A stretch of DNA of 64,000 nt, taken from positions 1 through 64,000 of the forward strand of contig CAMCYP010000018.1 in assembly GCA_945885345.1 (NCBI GenBank), in the 5' to 3' direction. Made by a program: the position numbers and the translations under genes. The stretch is from Bordetella parapertussis (lineage in GTDB: Bacteria > Pseudomonadota > Gammaproteobacteria > Burkholderiales > SG8-41). This document shows positions 46,637 to 56,434 of the stretch, piece after piece. The stretch's first letter is position 1. The number at the start of each line of letters is the position of its first letter. The notes beneath the pieces are model-generated. The model made no database searches and had not been told where the DNA came from. It was given only the letters and a program-made list of their open reading frames with translations.

Positions 46637-48934
46637 ATGCCCTTTTCCCGAAAAACCCGGATTGCTCTTGCCGTGCTGTGTGCGCTGCCGCTGCTGGCTG
46701 GCGCCGATGAAGGCCTGAAGCTCAAGCCACAGCCCGGACTGCTGCTGATCCCCCCCGACAATGGCGATGTGGTGCCGCTGTTCGTGGAAGCCGACCGCAT
46801 CCAGGGCACGCAGGACAAGGAAATCGAGGCTTTCGGCAGCGCGCGGCTGCGCAAGCGTGGCCAGGTTTTTTATGCCGACTGGATGCGGCACGACACGCCA
46901 ACGGACGTGCTGGATGCCAAAGGCAACGTCCGCATCGAACAGGAACGGGAAATCCTCCAGGGCGATACCCTGCGCTACGAAATGGCCACCGATCGCGGTT
47001 ACTTGGACCGCCCGCGTTACCTGCTGATGAGCACCCCCGAAACCGGGCCGATCAGCCGCATTGCGCGTCCGGTACAAACCGAAGGACGCGGCACTGCCGA
47101 TCGCCTGCTGTTCGAGGGTCCCGGGCAGTACCGTGTACAAAACTCCAGCTACACCACCTGCGAACCGGGTAATGATGCATGGTACCTGCGCGCCAATGTA
47201 CTTGATATCGACCGCGGTCGCAACGTTGGTACCGCGCACAACGCGAGCATCGTGTTCTTCGACGTGCCGATTTTTTATTCGCCCTACCTGTCGTTTTCGC
47301 TGCACCAGGAACGCAAATCGGGTTTCCTGACGCCGAGTTACCGCACCTCGAACACCACCGGCTTCGAGTTCACGACACCTTTTTACTGGAACATCGCGCC
47401 GGACATGGACGCCACGCTGTTCCCGCGCTACATGACCAAGCGCGGGCTGCAGCTCGGCAGCGAATTCCGCTACCTGAATTCGAAGGGCAAGGGTGAAGCG
47501 CGGGCGGAAGTGCTCTCCAACGACCAGCAGATCGGCCGCGACCGCTGGGGACTGTTCACCAAACACCAGCAGATGCTGGGCGACATCTGGAACAGCCAGC
47601 TCAACATCAACCGCGTCTCAGACGGCAACTATTTCACCGACCTGTCGACACAGGTGGCGGTGACCTCACAGGTCTACCTGAGCAACGACCTGACGCTGAG
47701 CCGCGGGGGTACCTGGGGTGACGGCGGCACCTACGGTTTTTCAGCATTTGCCCAGCGCTGGCAGACACTGCAGGCCGATCCGCTGGCGCCGCTGGTTGCA
47801 CCCTACAACCGCGAACCGCAACTGACACTGACCGCCCAGCAGCTCACCCGCTGGGGGGATCTGGATGTGCTCAGCAGTTATACCTCGTTCGCGCATCCAT
47901 CCCTGATCAATGCCAAGCGCACGGTGATCAATCCCAGTTTTTCGCTGCCGCTGCAGAATGCCTACGCTTACGTCACGCCCAAAGCCGGCGTGCATGTCAC
48001 CCACTACGCCATGGGCAGCAACAATACGACCGGCCTGCCCGATGCCACGCGCACATTGCCGATCGTCAGCGTGGACAGCGGGCTGGTTTTTGAACGAGAC
48101 ATGGAGGCCCGGGGCCAGAAACTGATCCAGACGCTGGAGCCCAAGGCTTATTACGTCTACATCCCGTACAAAGACCAGAGCCGGCTGCCGAATTTCGAAA
48201 GCGGGCTGCAGGACATCAATTTTGCAACCATTTTTACCGAGAACCAGTTCAGCGGCCAGGATCGCATCAATGATGCCAACCAGCTGACACTGGGGGTCAG
48301 CACGCGGTTCATTGACCCCAGCAACGGCATTGAGCGTTTGCGTGCCGCCGTCGCCCAGCGCTATTACTTCGAGCCACAACAAGTCACCATACCTGGCGTG
48401 CCGTCGCGCGCCAGTGACAGCAATTCCTCGGATCTGCTCGCCGCCATCAGCGGCAATATCGCGAAAAACTGGACCGGTGACGCCGGCTGGCAATACAACA
48501 CCGATCTGAAACAAACCCAGAAATTCAACATCGCTGCGCGCTACCAGCCGCAGGCCGGTAAAGTGGTCAATCTTGCCTATCGCGAAACCGCCAACGCGCT
48601 GCAGCAGGTGGATTTGTCGACGCAATGGCCAATCGATGGTCGCTGGACCGCCGTCAGCCGCTGGAATTTTTCAATCAAGGACAACCGTACTCTGGAAGCG
48701 CTGGTTGGTATTGAATACAGTGACCGCTGCTGGGCACTGCGCATCGCTGGCCACCGTTTTGCCACGACCACGGCCAGCGCCAGCACTTCCATTTTCGTCC
48801 AGCTGGAGCTGTCCGGCCTGTCGCGCATCGGCAGTGACCCGCAGGACGTCCTGCGCCGGAACATCAGCGGCTATAAACCGTTCGACCCCCGCGCCACCAC
48901 GCCGGTCGAATACAATGTACCGGGATTGTTCTAG
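46637..48934 (+). CDS. lptD: LPS-assembly protein LptD
   Basis: LptD with LptE inserts lipopolysaccharide into the outer leaflet. The ATG at 46637 opens a signal peptide (MPFSRKTRIALAVLCALPLL) cleaved near AGADE. An OstA-type N-terminal domain (VEADRIQGTQDKEIEAFGSA, GNVRIEQEREILQGD) precedes a large beta barrel; the total is 765 residues. Only two cysteines occur in the mature protein, at about 175 (TTCEPGND) and 698 (SDRCWAL), whereas E. coli has four. It heads lptD-surA-pdxA-rsmA. Sequence upstream of 46637 is open but overlaps amgK. Confidence 0.96.
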   Translation: MPFSRKTRIALAVLCALPLLAGADEGLKLKPQPGLLLIPPDNGDVVPLFVEADRIQGTQDKEIEAFGSARLRKRGQVFYADWMRHDTPTDVLDAKGNVRIEQEREILQGDTLRYEMATDRGYLDRPRYLLMSTPETGPISRIARPVQTEGRGTADRLLFEGPGQYRVQNSSYTTCEPGNDAWYLRANVLDIDRGRNVGTAHNASIVFFDVPIFYSPYLSFSLHQERKSGFLTPSYRTSNTTGFEFTTPFYWNIAPDMDATLFPRYMTKRGLQLGSEFRYLNSKGKGEARAEVLSNDQQIGRDRWGLFTKHQQMLGDIWNSQLNINRVSDGNYFTDLSTQVAVTSQVYLSNDLTLSRGGTWGDGGTYGFSAFAQRWQTLQADPLAPLVAPYNREPQLTLTAQQLTRWGDLDVLSSYTSFAHPSLINAKRTVINPSFSLPLQNAYAYVTPKAGVHVTHYAMGSNNTTGLPDATRTLPIVSVDSGLVFERDMEARGQKLIQTLEPKAYYVYIPYKDQSRLPNFESGLQDINFATIFTENQFSGQDRINDANQLTLGVSTRFIDPSNGIERLRAAVAQRYYFEPQQVTIPGVPSRASDSNSSDLLAAISGNIAKNWTGDAGWQYNTDLKQTQKFNIAARYQPQAGKVVNLAYRETANALQQVDLSTQWPIDGRWTAVSRWNFSIKDNRTLEALVGIEYSDRCWALRIAGHRFATTTASASTSIFVQLELSGLSRIGSDPQDVLRRNISGYKPFDPRATTPVEYNVPGLF

Positions 48935-48951
48935 CCGGCCGGGAGCCGGCT
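48933..48951 (+). terminator. Hairpin after lptD
   Basis: AGCCGGC and GCCGGCT form a 7-bp stem around CGGGA directly behind the lptD stop, without a clear T-run. It may attenuate transcription into surA or protect the mRNA end. Confidence 0.5.
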
Positions 48952-49003
48952 TCCCTGTATTACTTGATCATTTACGCACCCCTCTGAAATGTCTGGATCC
49001 TGC

Positions 49004-50311
49004 ATGCAATTCCGAATCCTGCTGTCCTGCGCCGTGTTGGCAGCCCTGCTGCCGGGCGTCCCTGCCTGGGGCCAGCAAACCGCAAAACCGCGGCAAATCG
49101 TCACGCTGGACCGCATCGTTGCGGTCGTCAACGAGGAAGTCATCACCCAGCAGGAACTCAACGCCCGCGTCGACTTTGCCTTCCGCCAGCTGCGGCAACA
49201 GGGTACGCAACCACCGGCGCGGGAAGTCATCGAGCGCCAGCTGATTGAGCGCCTGATCACCGATCGGGTGCAACTGCAGCACGCGCGCGATATCGGCCTG
49301 CGTGTCGATGATGCCGAACTCGACCGCGCACTGGTGCGGGTCGCCGAAGGAAACAAACTGTCACTGTCGCAGATGCGCGCAACCATTGAGAAAGATGGCG
49401 TGCCGTATGAAAAATTCCGCGAGGACCTCCGCAACGAAATCACGGTGTCCCGGCTGCGCGAGCGCGAAGTCGCGCAGAAAATCGTCATCACCGAATCCGA
49501 GATCGACAATTTCATCCAGGCCCAGCAGTCGCAGGGCCGCAATGACGAATACAATATTTCGCACATCCTCGTCACCGTGCCGGAAAACGCCACCCCGGAG
49601 CAGTTGCAGACCCGTCGTGTACGGGCAGAACAGGCATTAGGGCAATTGAAGGCCGGCACGGACTTCCGTCAGGTTGCCGCAGCATTTTCCGATGCCCCGG
49701 AAGCGCTGCAGGGCGGCTTGATGGGCTGGCGCGAAAGCAACCGTCTGCCCGCCATTTTCCTCGACGCACTGCGGCCACTGAAAGCCGGTGAGTTCAGCGA
49801 ACTGGTACGCAGTCCGAACGGATTTCATATCCTCAAACTCAATGAACGTCGCGGCGGACAAGCCGCGATCATGGTGCAGCAAACCCACGCCCGTCACATC
49901 CTGATCAAGACCAACGAGCTGGTGTCGGAAGCGGAAGCGCGCAACCGCCTGCTGGTACTCAAGGAACGTCTGGACAACAAGGCGGATTTCGCCGAGCTGG
50001 CGCGATCCCGCTCTGAAGACGGCAGCGCCGCGCGCGGCGGCGATCTGGGCTGGCTGAGCCCTGGTGATACCGTGCCCGAATTCGAGCAGGCGATGAATGC
50101 ACTGAAACCCGGTGAAATCAGCCAGCCGGTACGCAGCCCCTTCGGCTGGCACCTGATCGAAGTGCTGGAGCGGCGCACCCAGGACATGACGCGTGAAGGC
50201 CAGCGCCTGAACGCGCGCCAGGCCTTGCGCGAGCGCAAGACCGATGAGGCCTATCAGGAATGGGTGCGGCAATTGCGTGACCGCGCTTATATTGAACAGC
50301 GCCTCGAATAA
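49004..50311 (+). CDS. surA: Periplasmic chaperone/peptidyl-prolyl isomerase SurA
   Basis: SurA escorts outer-membrane barrels across the periplasm. The protein has a signal peptide (MQFRILLSCAVLAALLPGVPAWG), a helical chaperone domain starting LDRIVAVVNEEVITQQEL, and two parvulin domains (SHILVTVPENAT..., and ARHILIKTNELVSEAEA...). An ATG five codons earlier (48989) is an alternative; GGA seven bases upstream favours 49004. LptD is a known SurA client, which explains the pairing. The stop codon TAA shares a base with AT-rich motif copy E. Confidence 0.95.
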   Translation: MQFRILLSCAVLAALLPGVPAWGQQTAKPRQIVTLDRIVAVVNEEVITQQELNARVDFAFRQLRQQGTQPPAREVIERQLIERLITDRVQLQHARDIGLRVDDAELDRALVRVAEGNKLSLSQMRATIEKDGVPYEKFREDLRNEITVSRLREREVAQKIVITESEIDNFIQAQQSQGRNDEYNISHILVTVPENATPEQLQTRRVRAEQALGQLKAGTDFRQVAAAFSDAPEALQGGLMGWRESNRLPAIFLDALRPLKAGEFSELVRSPNGFHILKLNERRGGQAAIMVQQTHARHILIKTNELVSEAEARNRLLVLKERLDNKADFAELARSRSEDGSAARGGDLGWLSPGDTVPEFEQAMNALKPGEISQPVRSPFGWHLIEVLERRTQDMTREGQRLNARQALRERKTDEAYQEWVRQLRDRAYIEQRLE

Positions 50312-50331
50312 TCAATAAAAACAATGGCTTA
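50311..50331 (+). repeat. AT-rich interspersed motif, copy E
   Basis: ATCAATAAAAACAATGGCTT begins on the last base of the surA stop codon and ends 15 bases before the pdxA GTG start. It is identical to copy A over the first 15 bases. Confidence 0.75.
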
Positions 50332-50345
50332 ACAGGCGACACCCC

Positions 50346-51344
50346 GTGCCCGCTACTTCCCGACAGCCTTTGGTCGCCGTCACTGCGGGGGAGCCTGCGG
50401 GTATCGGCCCCGACCTCTGCGCAATGCTGTCGCAGCGCCGCCTGCCGGCGCGGGTGGTGGTGATTGCCGACGCTACATTGCTGCACGATCGCGCGCGTGC
50501 GCTGGGCATCAACGGCGACATGCCGCGTTACAACGATGCCGCCGGCGCCGGCGATTTTTCCGTGCTGCATGTGCCGCTGGCGCAGCCTGTCAAAGCCGGC
50601 ACACTGAATCCCGCCAACAGTAAGTATGTATTGCGCACACTGGAAATCGCCGCCGACGGTTGCCGCGACGGCAGCTTTCATGCCATGGCCACCGCACCCG
50701 TACACAAAGGCGTCATCAACGACGCCGGCATCGCCTTCACCGGCCATACTGAATTTCTCGCCGAACGGCTGCATGCGCCGCAGGTGGTGATGATGCTCGC
50801 CGGCGGCGGCATGCGCGTGGCACTGGTCACCACCCACCTGGCGCTGCATGAAGTCGCTGCGGCGATCACCCGCGATAGCGTCGAAAAGTCCCTGCGCGTG
50901 CTGCGGCACGACCTGATCGCACATTTCGGCATCGCGCGGCCGCGCATTATCGTCGCCGGCCTCAATCCGCATGCCGGTGAATCGGGGCATCTCGGCCGCG
51001 AGGAAATCGACATCATCGTGCCGGTCCTCGAAAATCTGCGCAAGGAAGGTTTTGATCTCACCGGCCCGCTACCCGCCGATACGCTGTTCCAGCCGGAACG
51101 ACTGGCGCAATGTGATTGCGTGCTGGCGATGTACCACGACCAGGGACTGCCGGTACTCAAATACGCCAGCTTTGGCGCCGGCATCAACATCACGCTCGGC
51201 CTGCCGATCATCCGCACCTCGGTCGACCACGGCACGGCACTGGAACTCGCCGGCACCGGCAAGGCCCGGGCCGAAAGCCTGATTGCGGCGATCGAATTGG
51301 CTGCCGAACTCGCCGTGCGCAGCAAAAAAACTGCAGCCGCGTGA
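50346..51344 (+). CDS. pdxA: 4-hydroxythreonine-4-phosphate dehydrogenase
   Basis: PdxA oxidises 4-phosphohydroxy-threonine in pyridoxal phosphate synthesis. The 332-residue protein starts at a GTG with VAVTAGEPAGIGPDL and shows TAPVHKGVIN, FTGHTEFLAE, TTHLALHEV, GLNPHAGESGHLGREE and MYHDQGLPVLK, which carry the metal ligands. It overlaps rsmA by four bases (GTGA). The surA-pdxA-rsmA order is widely conserved. Confidence 0.96.
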   Translation: MPATSRQPLVAVTAGEPAGIGPDLCAMLSQRRLPARVVVIADATLLHDRARALGINGDMPRYNDAAGAGDFSVLHVPLAQPVKAGTLNPANSKYVLRTLEIAADGCRDGSFHAMATAPVHKGVINDAGIAFTGHTEFLAERLHAPQVVMMLAGGGMRVALVTTHLALHEVAAAITRDSVEKSLRVLRHDLIAHFGIARPRIIVAGLNPHAGESGHLGREEIDIIVPVLENLRKEGFDLTGPLPADTLFQPERLAQCDCVLAMYHDQGLPVLKYASFGAGINITLGLPIIRTSVDHGTALELAGTGKARAESLIAAIELAAELAVRSKKTAAA

Positions 51345-52120
51345 GCGCGAAGCATATCCCGCGCAAACGTTTTGGCCAGAATTTCCTGGTCGACGACGGC
51401 ATCATCGATAGCATCGTCGCCTCGATTGCGCCACAGCGCAGTGACAACCTGGTCGAAATCGGCCCCGGCCTCGGCGCGCTGACTGCACCGTTGCTGGCCC
51501 GGCTCGACCGCCTGCAAGTCATTGAAATCGACCGTGACCTGATCGCACAGTTGCGTGAAAGGTATGCCACAGCCAGCGTAACCATTCACGAAGGCGATGT
51601 ACTGAAGTTCGACTTTGCTGCGCTGGGCAGCGACCTGCGCGTCGTCGGCAACCTGCCCTACAACATCTCAACGCCACTGCTGTTCCGCTTTGCCGAGTTC
51701 GCCGGCCACATCCGTGACGTGCACGTGATGCTGCAGCGGGAGGTGGTGGAACGCATGGTGGCCGCACCCGGTGATTCGGAATTCAGCCGCCTCTCGGTGA
51801 TGCTGCAGTACCGCTTCGACATGGAAATGCTGTTCGACGTGCCGCCCGAATCCTTCGATCCGGCCCCCAAGGTGGAATCCGCCGTGGTACGGCTGATGCC
51901 GTTCACTACGCTGCCACATCCAGCACGTAATGAAGCCGTATTCAGCAGCGTGGTCGCACGCGCTTTTTCGCAACGGCGCAAGACGCTGCGCAACACACTG
52001 AAGGGGGTTATTGCCGACGCCGACTTCGCGCAGCTCGATATTGATCCCGGTGCACGGGCACAGGAACTGTCGGTGGCGGATTTTGTGCGGATCGCCGACA
52101 TCGTGAAGGCGCCAGTTTAG
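51341..52120 (+). CDS. rsmA: 16S rRNA dimethyladenosine transferase RsmA (KsgA)
   Basis: RsmA dimethylates two adjacent adenines near the 3' end of 16S rRNA in late 30S assembly. The GTG start overlapping the pdxA stop gives 259 residues beginning VSAKHIPRKRFGQNFLVDD. S-adenosylmethionine motif EIGPGLGALT and the catalytic NLPYNIST are present, as is FDPAPKVESAVVRL. The longer frame from 51116 is a shadow of pdxA. Confidence 0.97.
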   Translation: MSAKHIPRKRFGQNFLVDDGIIDSIVASIAPQRSDNLVEIGPGLGALTAPLLARLDRLQVIEIDRDLIAQLRERYATASVTIHEGDVLKFDFAALGSDLRVVGNLPYNISTPLLFRFAEFAGHIRDVHVMLQREVVERMVAAPGDSEFSRLSVMLQYRFDMEMLFDVPPESFDPAPKVESAVVRLMPFTTLPHPARNEAVFSSVVARAFSQRRKTLRNTLKGVIADADFAQLDIDPGARAQELSVADFVRIADIVKAPV

Positions 52121-52137
52121 AATCGTCCAAAAATCGC

Positions 52138-52536
52138 TCAGGCTGCGGGCGCCGCTTTTCTTTGCACGAACTCGATCTTGTAGCCGTCAGGATCTTCGAC
52201 AAACGCAATCACCGTAGTGCCGTGCTTCATCGGCCCCGGCTCGCGTGAGACCTTGCCACCGCGCTTTTTGACTTCATCGCAGGCCTTGTAGGCATCCTCG
52301 ACTTCGACCGCGACATGGCCAAAACCGCTGCCCATGTCGTAGGACTTGGTATCCCAGTTGTGCGTCAGTTCGAGCACTGCAGCGCGTGATTCGTCGTCAT
52401 AACCAACAAAGGCGTTGGTAAAGCGCCCGCTGGGATAGTCGGATTTGCGCAGCAGACGCATGCCCAGCACCTGGGTATAAAAATCGATCGAGCGTTGCAG
52501 ATCGCCAACCCGGATCATCGTATGCAGCAGCCTCAT
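52138..52536 (-). CDS. gloA: Lactoylglutathione lyase (glyoxalase I)
   Basis: GloA turns the methylglyoxal-glutathione hemithioacetal into S-lactoylglutathione. The 132-residue protein from ATG 52536 starts [20 protein letters not shown] and has the four metal ligands: His in LLHTMIRV, Glu in VLELTHN, His in GFGHVAVEV and Glu in KIEFVQR. AAGGGTG lies upstream of the ATG. It follows the rubredoxin gene on the minus strand by 16 bases. Confidence 0.96.
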   Translation of the reverse strand: MRLLHTMIRVGDLQRSIDFYTQVLGMRLLRKSDYPSGRFTNAFVGYDDESRAAVLELTHNWDTKSYDMGSGFGHVAVEVEDAYKACDEVKKRGGKVSREPGPMKHGTTVIAFVEDPDGYKIEFVQRKAAPAA

Positions 52537-52552
52537 GCGGACACCCTTCGCT

Positions 52553-52738
52553 TCAGATCTGCACCATTTCAAAATCTTCCTTGCGTGCGCCGCACTCCGG
52601 ACAGGTCCAGTTCATCGGCACATCTTCCCATTTGGTACCCGGTGCAATGCCTTCATCAGGCACGCCTGCAGCTTCATCGTAAATGTACCCGCAGATCAAA
52701 CACATGTACTTCTTGTACTGCCCGTTATCGGTAGTCAT
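52553..52738 (-). CDS. rubA: Rubredoxin
   Basis: A 61-residue one-iron electron carrier. The four iron-binding cysteines are C13 and C16 ([10 protein letters not shown]) and C46 and C49 (NWTCPECG). The spacing and length are normal. It lies divergently from thiD and is probably co-transcribed with gloA. Its redox partner is not in the window. Confidence 0.97.
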   Translation of the reverse strand: MTTDNGQYKKYMCLICGYIYDEAAGVPDEGIAPGTKWEDVPMNWTCPECGARKEDFEMVQI

Positions 52739-52814
52739 CAGCGTCTTCTAGGTTAATAAGCTACAATCACAACGTCATTCTAGCTGATCCCCCCTTCGCG
52801 CCCAATCTCCGCGC

Positions 52815-53681
52815 ATGACCGACTCACCACCCATCGTCATGGTATTTGCCGCCACCGATCCGACCGGCGGCGCCGGCTTGCAGGCGGACATCATGACCCT
52901 CGCCAGCATGGGCTGCCATCCGGTGTCGGTGGTGACTGCGATCACCATCCAGGACACCACGGGTGTCGATGGCATCCAGCCGATCGACGGCGAATGGGTG
53001 TCTGACCAGGCACGCTGCATCCTTGAAGACATGCCTGTAGCCGCATTCAAGATCGGCGTGCTGGGCAGCCTTGAGGCCGTCGCCGCAGTGGCCGAAGTGG
53101 TGTCCGATTATCCGGAAATCCCGCTGATTCTTGACCCGGTGCTGGCCTCAGGCCGCGGCGACGAACTCGCTTCCGAGGAAATGCTCGCGGCGATCCGCGA
53201 ACTGCTGATCCCGCAGACCACCATCGTCACTCCGAACAGCATCGAAGCGCGCCGGCTCGCCGACGATGACAGCGAAGGCGACAACCCCGACCTCGCCGAA
53301 TGCGCGCGGCGCATCCTTGATTCCGGCTGCGAATACGTGCTGATCACCGGCACTCACGAACACACCAACGACGTGGTCAACACGCTGTACAACAGCGAAG
53401 GCGTGGTGCGCAGCGATGCCTGGCCACGTCTGCCCGGCAGCTACCACGGCTCGGGCTGCACGCTGGCTTCGGCGCTGGCCGCCACCATTGCCAACGGTGT
53501 CGATATCCAGGAAGCGGTGCGCGATGCGCAGGAATACACCTGGCAGTCGCTGAAACTCGCATTCCGCCCTGGCATGGGCCAGCACATCCCGGATCGCCTG
53601 TTCTGGGCCCGCGACGAAGACGCCGTCTCCGGCGCAGTCGACGACGACAGCGGCGACCACAACAACGACAAGCCGGCGTGA
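52815..53681 (+). CDS. thiD: Hydroxymethylpyrimidine/phosphomethylpyrimidine kinase
   Basis: ThiD phosphorylates the pyrimidine half of thiamine twice. The 288-residue ribokinase-fold protein has TDPTGGAGLQADI near the N-terminus, DPVLASGRGDEL in the middle and GSYHGSGCTLASALAA with the catalytic Asp replaced in context by GSGC, as in the family. An acidic tail ([13 protein letters not shown]) is unusual. Its stop overlaps the thiE start (GTGA). No TPP riboswitch is visible upstream. Confidence 0.94.
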   Translation: MTDSPPIVMVFAATDPTGGAGLQADIMTLASMGCHPVSVVTAITIQDTTGVDGIQPIDGEWVSDQARCILEDMPVAAFKIGVLGSLEAVAAVAEVVSDYPEIPLILDPVLASGRGDELASEEMLAAIRELLIPQTTIVTPNSIEARRLADDDSEGDNPDLAECARRILDSGCEYVLITGTHEHTNDVVNTLYNSEGVVRSDAWPRLPGSYHGSGCTLASALAATIANGVDIQEAVRDAQEYTWQSLKLAFRPGMGQHIPDRLFWARDEDAVSGAVDDDSGDHNNDKPA

Positions 53682-54343
53682 ACACGCTGATCGCCGGGCT
53701 GTATGCGATCACGCCCGATCTCGCCGATACCCGTGCGTTGTTGCTGCGAACGCGTGCCGCGCTGAGCGGCGGCGCCCGCGTGCTGCAGTACCGCAACAAA
53801 ACGGCATCCCCGGCGTTACGTCACGAACAGGCGCTGGCGCTGCAGCAGCTCTGCACAGAGTTTCATGTACCGCTGCTCATCAACGATCATCTCGACCTCG
53901 CGCTGGCCGTCGATGCCGCCGGGCTGCATCTGGGTGGTGACGACGGTGACATCTCCGCTGCGCGGGCACGACTCGGCCCGGGCAAACTGCTGGGCGCATC
54001 CTGTTACGACCGCATCGAACTGGCGCAAAGTGCGGTGGCTGCCGGCGCCGACCACATCGCTTTTGGCAGTTTTTTCGCGTCCAGCATCAAACCCGACGCC
54101 GCGCGCCCGCCGCTGGACCTGATCAGCCGCGCCAAAAAGCGCTTCCGCCTGCCGGTGGTGGCCATCGGCGGCATCACCCCGCACAATGCGCCGCAGCTGA
54201 TTGCCGCCGGCGTCGATGCCATCGCCGTCATATCCGCCGTATTCACCGCGCCCGACGTTGCCGCAGCGGCGCGGGAGTTTCTGACTTTATTCGATCAACG
54301 TCTGTTTGAGCCCCACCATGAAAAAAAGTCAAACACTCTTTAA
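53678..54343 (+). CDS. thiE: Thiamine-phosphate synthase
   Basis: ThiE couples the pyrimidine and thiazole halves into thiamine phosphate. The 221-residue TIM barrel starts at a GTG overlapping thiD and has [55 protein letters not shown] and [12 protein letters not shown]. It overlaps the hemL start by 26 bases. Confidence 0.95.
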   Translation: MNTLIAGLYAITPDLADTRALLLRTRAALSGGARVLQYRNKTASPALRHEQALALQQLCTEFHVPLLINDHLDLALAVDAAGLHLGGDDGDISAARARLGPGKLLGASCYDRIELAQSAVAAGADHIAFGSFFASSIKPDAARPPLDLISRAKKRFRLPVVAIGGITPHNAPQLIAAGVDAIAVISAVFTAPDVAAAAREFLTLFDQRLFEPHHEKKSNTL

Positions 54344-55595
54344 CCACGCCCAGCTGACCATCCCCGGTGGCGTCAATTCACCCGTGCGTGCCTTCAAATC
54401 GGTCGGCGGCACCCCGCTGTTTTTTCAGCGCGGCAAAGGCCCGCTGGTATGGGATGTCGACGGCAACAGCTATATTGATTACGTCGGTTCCTGGGGGCCG
54501 CTGATCTGCGGCCATGCCCACCCCGATGTGATCCGCGCCGTGCAGCAGGCCGCCGAGCGCGGCCTGTCCTTCGGTGCCCCCACCGAAGCCGAGGTCGAAA
54601 TGGCCGATGTGCTGCGCAAGCTGGTGCCGTCCATGGACCAGTTGCGGCTGGTCAGTTCCGGCACCGAAGCCACGATGAGCGCAATCCGCCTCGCCCGCGG
54701 CTACACCGGGCGCAGCAAAATCATCAAGTTCGAAGGCTGTTACCACGGCCATGCCGACCCACTGCTGGTCAAGGCCGGCTCCGGTGCGTTGACCTTCGGC
54801 CAGCCGTCCTCCGCCGGTGTGCCGGCAGAAACAGCGGCACACACCCTCGTGCTCGACTACAACGACGAAGCCGGACTGGAAACGACTTTCACGCGCGAGG
54901 GCAGCGAAATTGCTGCAGTGATCGTCGAACCGGTCGCCGGCAACATGAACCTGGTCGCACCCAAGCCGGGATTCCTCGAACTGCTGCGCAAACTGTGTAC
55001 GCAGCATGGCGCGGTACTGATTTTCGATGAAGTGATGACCGGCTTCCGCGTGGCCCTTGGTGGCGCGCAGGCGCTGTACAACATCAAGCCCGACATCACC
55101 ACGCTGGGCAAGGTCATCGGCGGCGGCATGCCGGTCGGCGCCTTCGGCGGCCGCCGCGACATCATGCAATGCCTGGCGCCGGTGGGTCCTGTGTACCAGG
55201 CCGGCACTTTGTCCGGCAATCCGGTGGCGGTCGCAGCCGGGCTGGCCACGCTGAAACTGATCCAGGCCCCGGAGTTTTACGACCAGCTTGCCGGCACGAC
55301 TCATCAGTTGTGCAGCGGCCTGGCCGAGGCGGCACAGGCACGGCGGATTCCCTTCTCGGCGCGCAACATCGGCGGCATGTTCGGCCTGTATTTCCGCGCT
55401 ACACCACCGACCTCGTACGCCGAAGTGATGCAATGTGATAAAGGGGCTTTTAATCAGTTTTTCCACGCCATGCTGGCTGAGGGCATTTATCTGGCGCCCT
55501 CCGCCTACGAGGCAGGATTTGTCTCGGCCGCCCATGGCCCGGCGGAAATCGATCGCACGCTAAAAGCTGCAGCAAAAGTCTTTGCTGCACTTTGA
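54318..55595 (+). CDS. hemL: Glutamate-1-semialdehyde 2,1-aminomutase
   Basis: HemL makes 5-aminolevulinate, the first committed tetrapyrrole precursor. The ATG at 54318 gives 425 residues starting [26 protein letters not shown]. Class III aminotransferase motifs are [39 protein letters not shown] and the PLP lysine in [17 protein letters not shown]. It is last in thiD-thiE-hemL. An AT-rich motif copy follows 20 bases after the stop. Confidence 0.97.
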   Translation: MKKSQTLFNHAQLTIPGGVNSPVRAFKSVGGTPLFFQRGKGPLVWDVDGNSYIDYVGSWGPLICGHAHPDVIRAVQQAAERGLSFGAPTEAEVEMADVLRKLVPSMDQLRLVSSGTEATMSAIRLARGYTGRSKIIKFEGCYHGHADPLLVKAGSGALTFGQPSSAGVPAETAAHTLVLDYNDEAGLETTFTREGSEIAAVIVEPVAGNMNLVAPKPGFLELLRKLCTQHGAVLIFDEVMTGFRVALGGAQALYNIKPDITTLGKVIGGGMPVGAFGGRRDIMQCLAPVGPVYQAGTLSGNPVAVAAGLATLKLIQAPEFYDQLAGTTHQLCSGLAEAAQARRIPFSARNIGGMFGLYFRATPPTSYAEVMQCDKGAFNQFFHAMLAEGIYLAPSAYEAGFVSAAHGPAEIDRTLKAAAKVFAAL

Positions 55596-55614
55596 TCTGC
55601 AACAAACTATAAAT

Positions 55615-55635
55615 ATCAATTAAAACAACTACTTA
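55615..55635 (+). repeat. AT-rich interspersed motif, copy F
   Basis: ATCAATTAAAACAACTACTT lies in the 94-base gap between hemL and the pseudouridine synthase gene. It differs from the consensus at two or three positions. Confidence 0.6.
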
Positions 55636-55689
55636 AAAATAAACCCCTTGCTGCACCATTTCCTGTGCTGCAGCAAAATCCCCACCCCC

Positions 55690-56421
55690 ATGGAAAAAAT
55701 CCGCCTGTCCAAGCTGATGTCGGAGCAAGGTTTCTGCTCCCGGCGCGAAGCCGACAGCTATATCGAGCGCGGCTGGGTGCTGGTCGACGGTGTACCGATC
55801 ACCGAACTCGGCACGCGCATCCTGCCGACCCAGACCATCACACTGGCGCCGGCGGCACAAAGCAAACAGGAAGCGCGGGTCACCGTGCTGCTCAACAAAC
55901 CCGTCGGCTTTGTCTCGAGCCAGCCGGAAAAAAACTACCGCCCAGCGATCACGCTGGTGACCGCCGAAACCCAATACACCGGCGACCGCAATCCGCAGCG
56001 TTTCGATCCGCGGCATTTGCGCGGCCTCGCCCCTGCCGGCCGGCTCGACATCGATTCCACCGGACTGCTGGTACTGACCCAGGACGGACGCATTGCCAAA
56101 CAGCTGATCGGCGAAAACTCGCGGGTGGAAAAAGAATACCTGGTGCGCGTCACCGGGAAACCGAACAAGGACGGGCTGGCGCTGCTGAACCACGGCCTGA
56201 GCCTGGACGGCGAAGCGCTGCGGCCCGCCGAAGTGTCCTGGCAAAACAAAGATCAGCTGCGCTTTGTGCTGCGCCAGGGCAAAAAACGCCAGATCCGCCG
56301 CATGTGTGAAATGGTCGGACTCACTGTGGTCGGCCTGAAACGCGTGCGTATCGGCAAGGTGATGCTCGGCGACCTGCCCGGCGGACAGTGGCGCTACCTG
56401 CGCGATGACGAAACGTTCTGA
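55690..56421 (+). CDS. rRNA pseudouridine synthase, RsuA/RluB/RluE/RluF family
   Basis: A 243-residue enzyme from ATG 55690. An S4 RNA-binding domain ([31 protein letters not shown]) is followed by the catalytic domain with [12 protein letters not shown], the catalytic Asp in [24 protein letters not shown] and [17 protein letters not shown]. The domain set and length fit RluF or RluB; the exact uridine cannot be told from sequence alone. Confidence 0.92.
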   Translation: MEKIRLSKLMSEQGFCSRREADSYIERGWVLVDGVPITELGTRILPTQTITLAPAAQSKQEARVTVLLNKPVGFVSSQPEKNYRPAITLVTAETQYTGDRNPQRFDPRHLRGLAPAGRLDIDSTGLLVLTQDGRIAKQLIGENSRVEKEYLVRVTGKPNKDGLALLNHGLSLDGEALRPAEVSWQNKDQLRFVLRQGKKRQIRRMCEMVGLTVVGLKRVRIGKVMLGDLPGGQWRYLRDDETF

Positions 56422-56434
56422 TCTGCCGGACTAG

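Noticed and set aside
52739-52814. TPP riboswitch ahead of thiD
   Set aside because: The leader is only 76 bases, shared with a divergent gene, and lacks the CTGAGA thi-box core.
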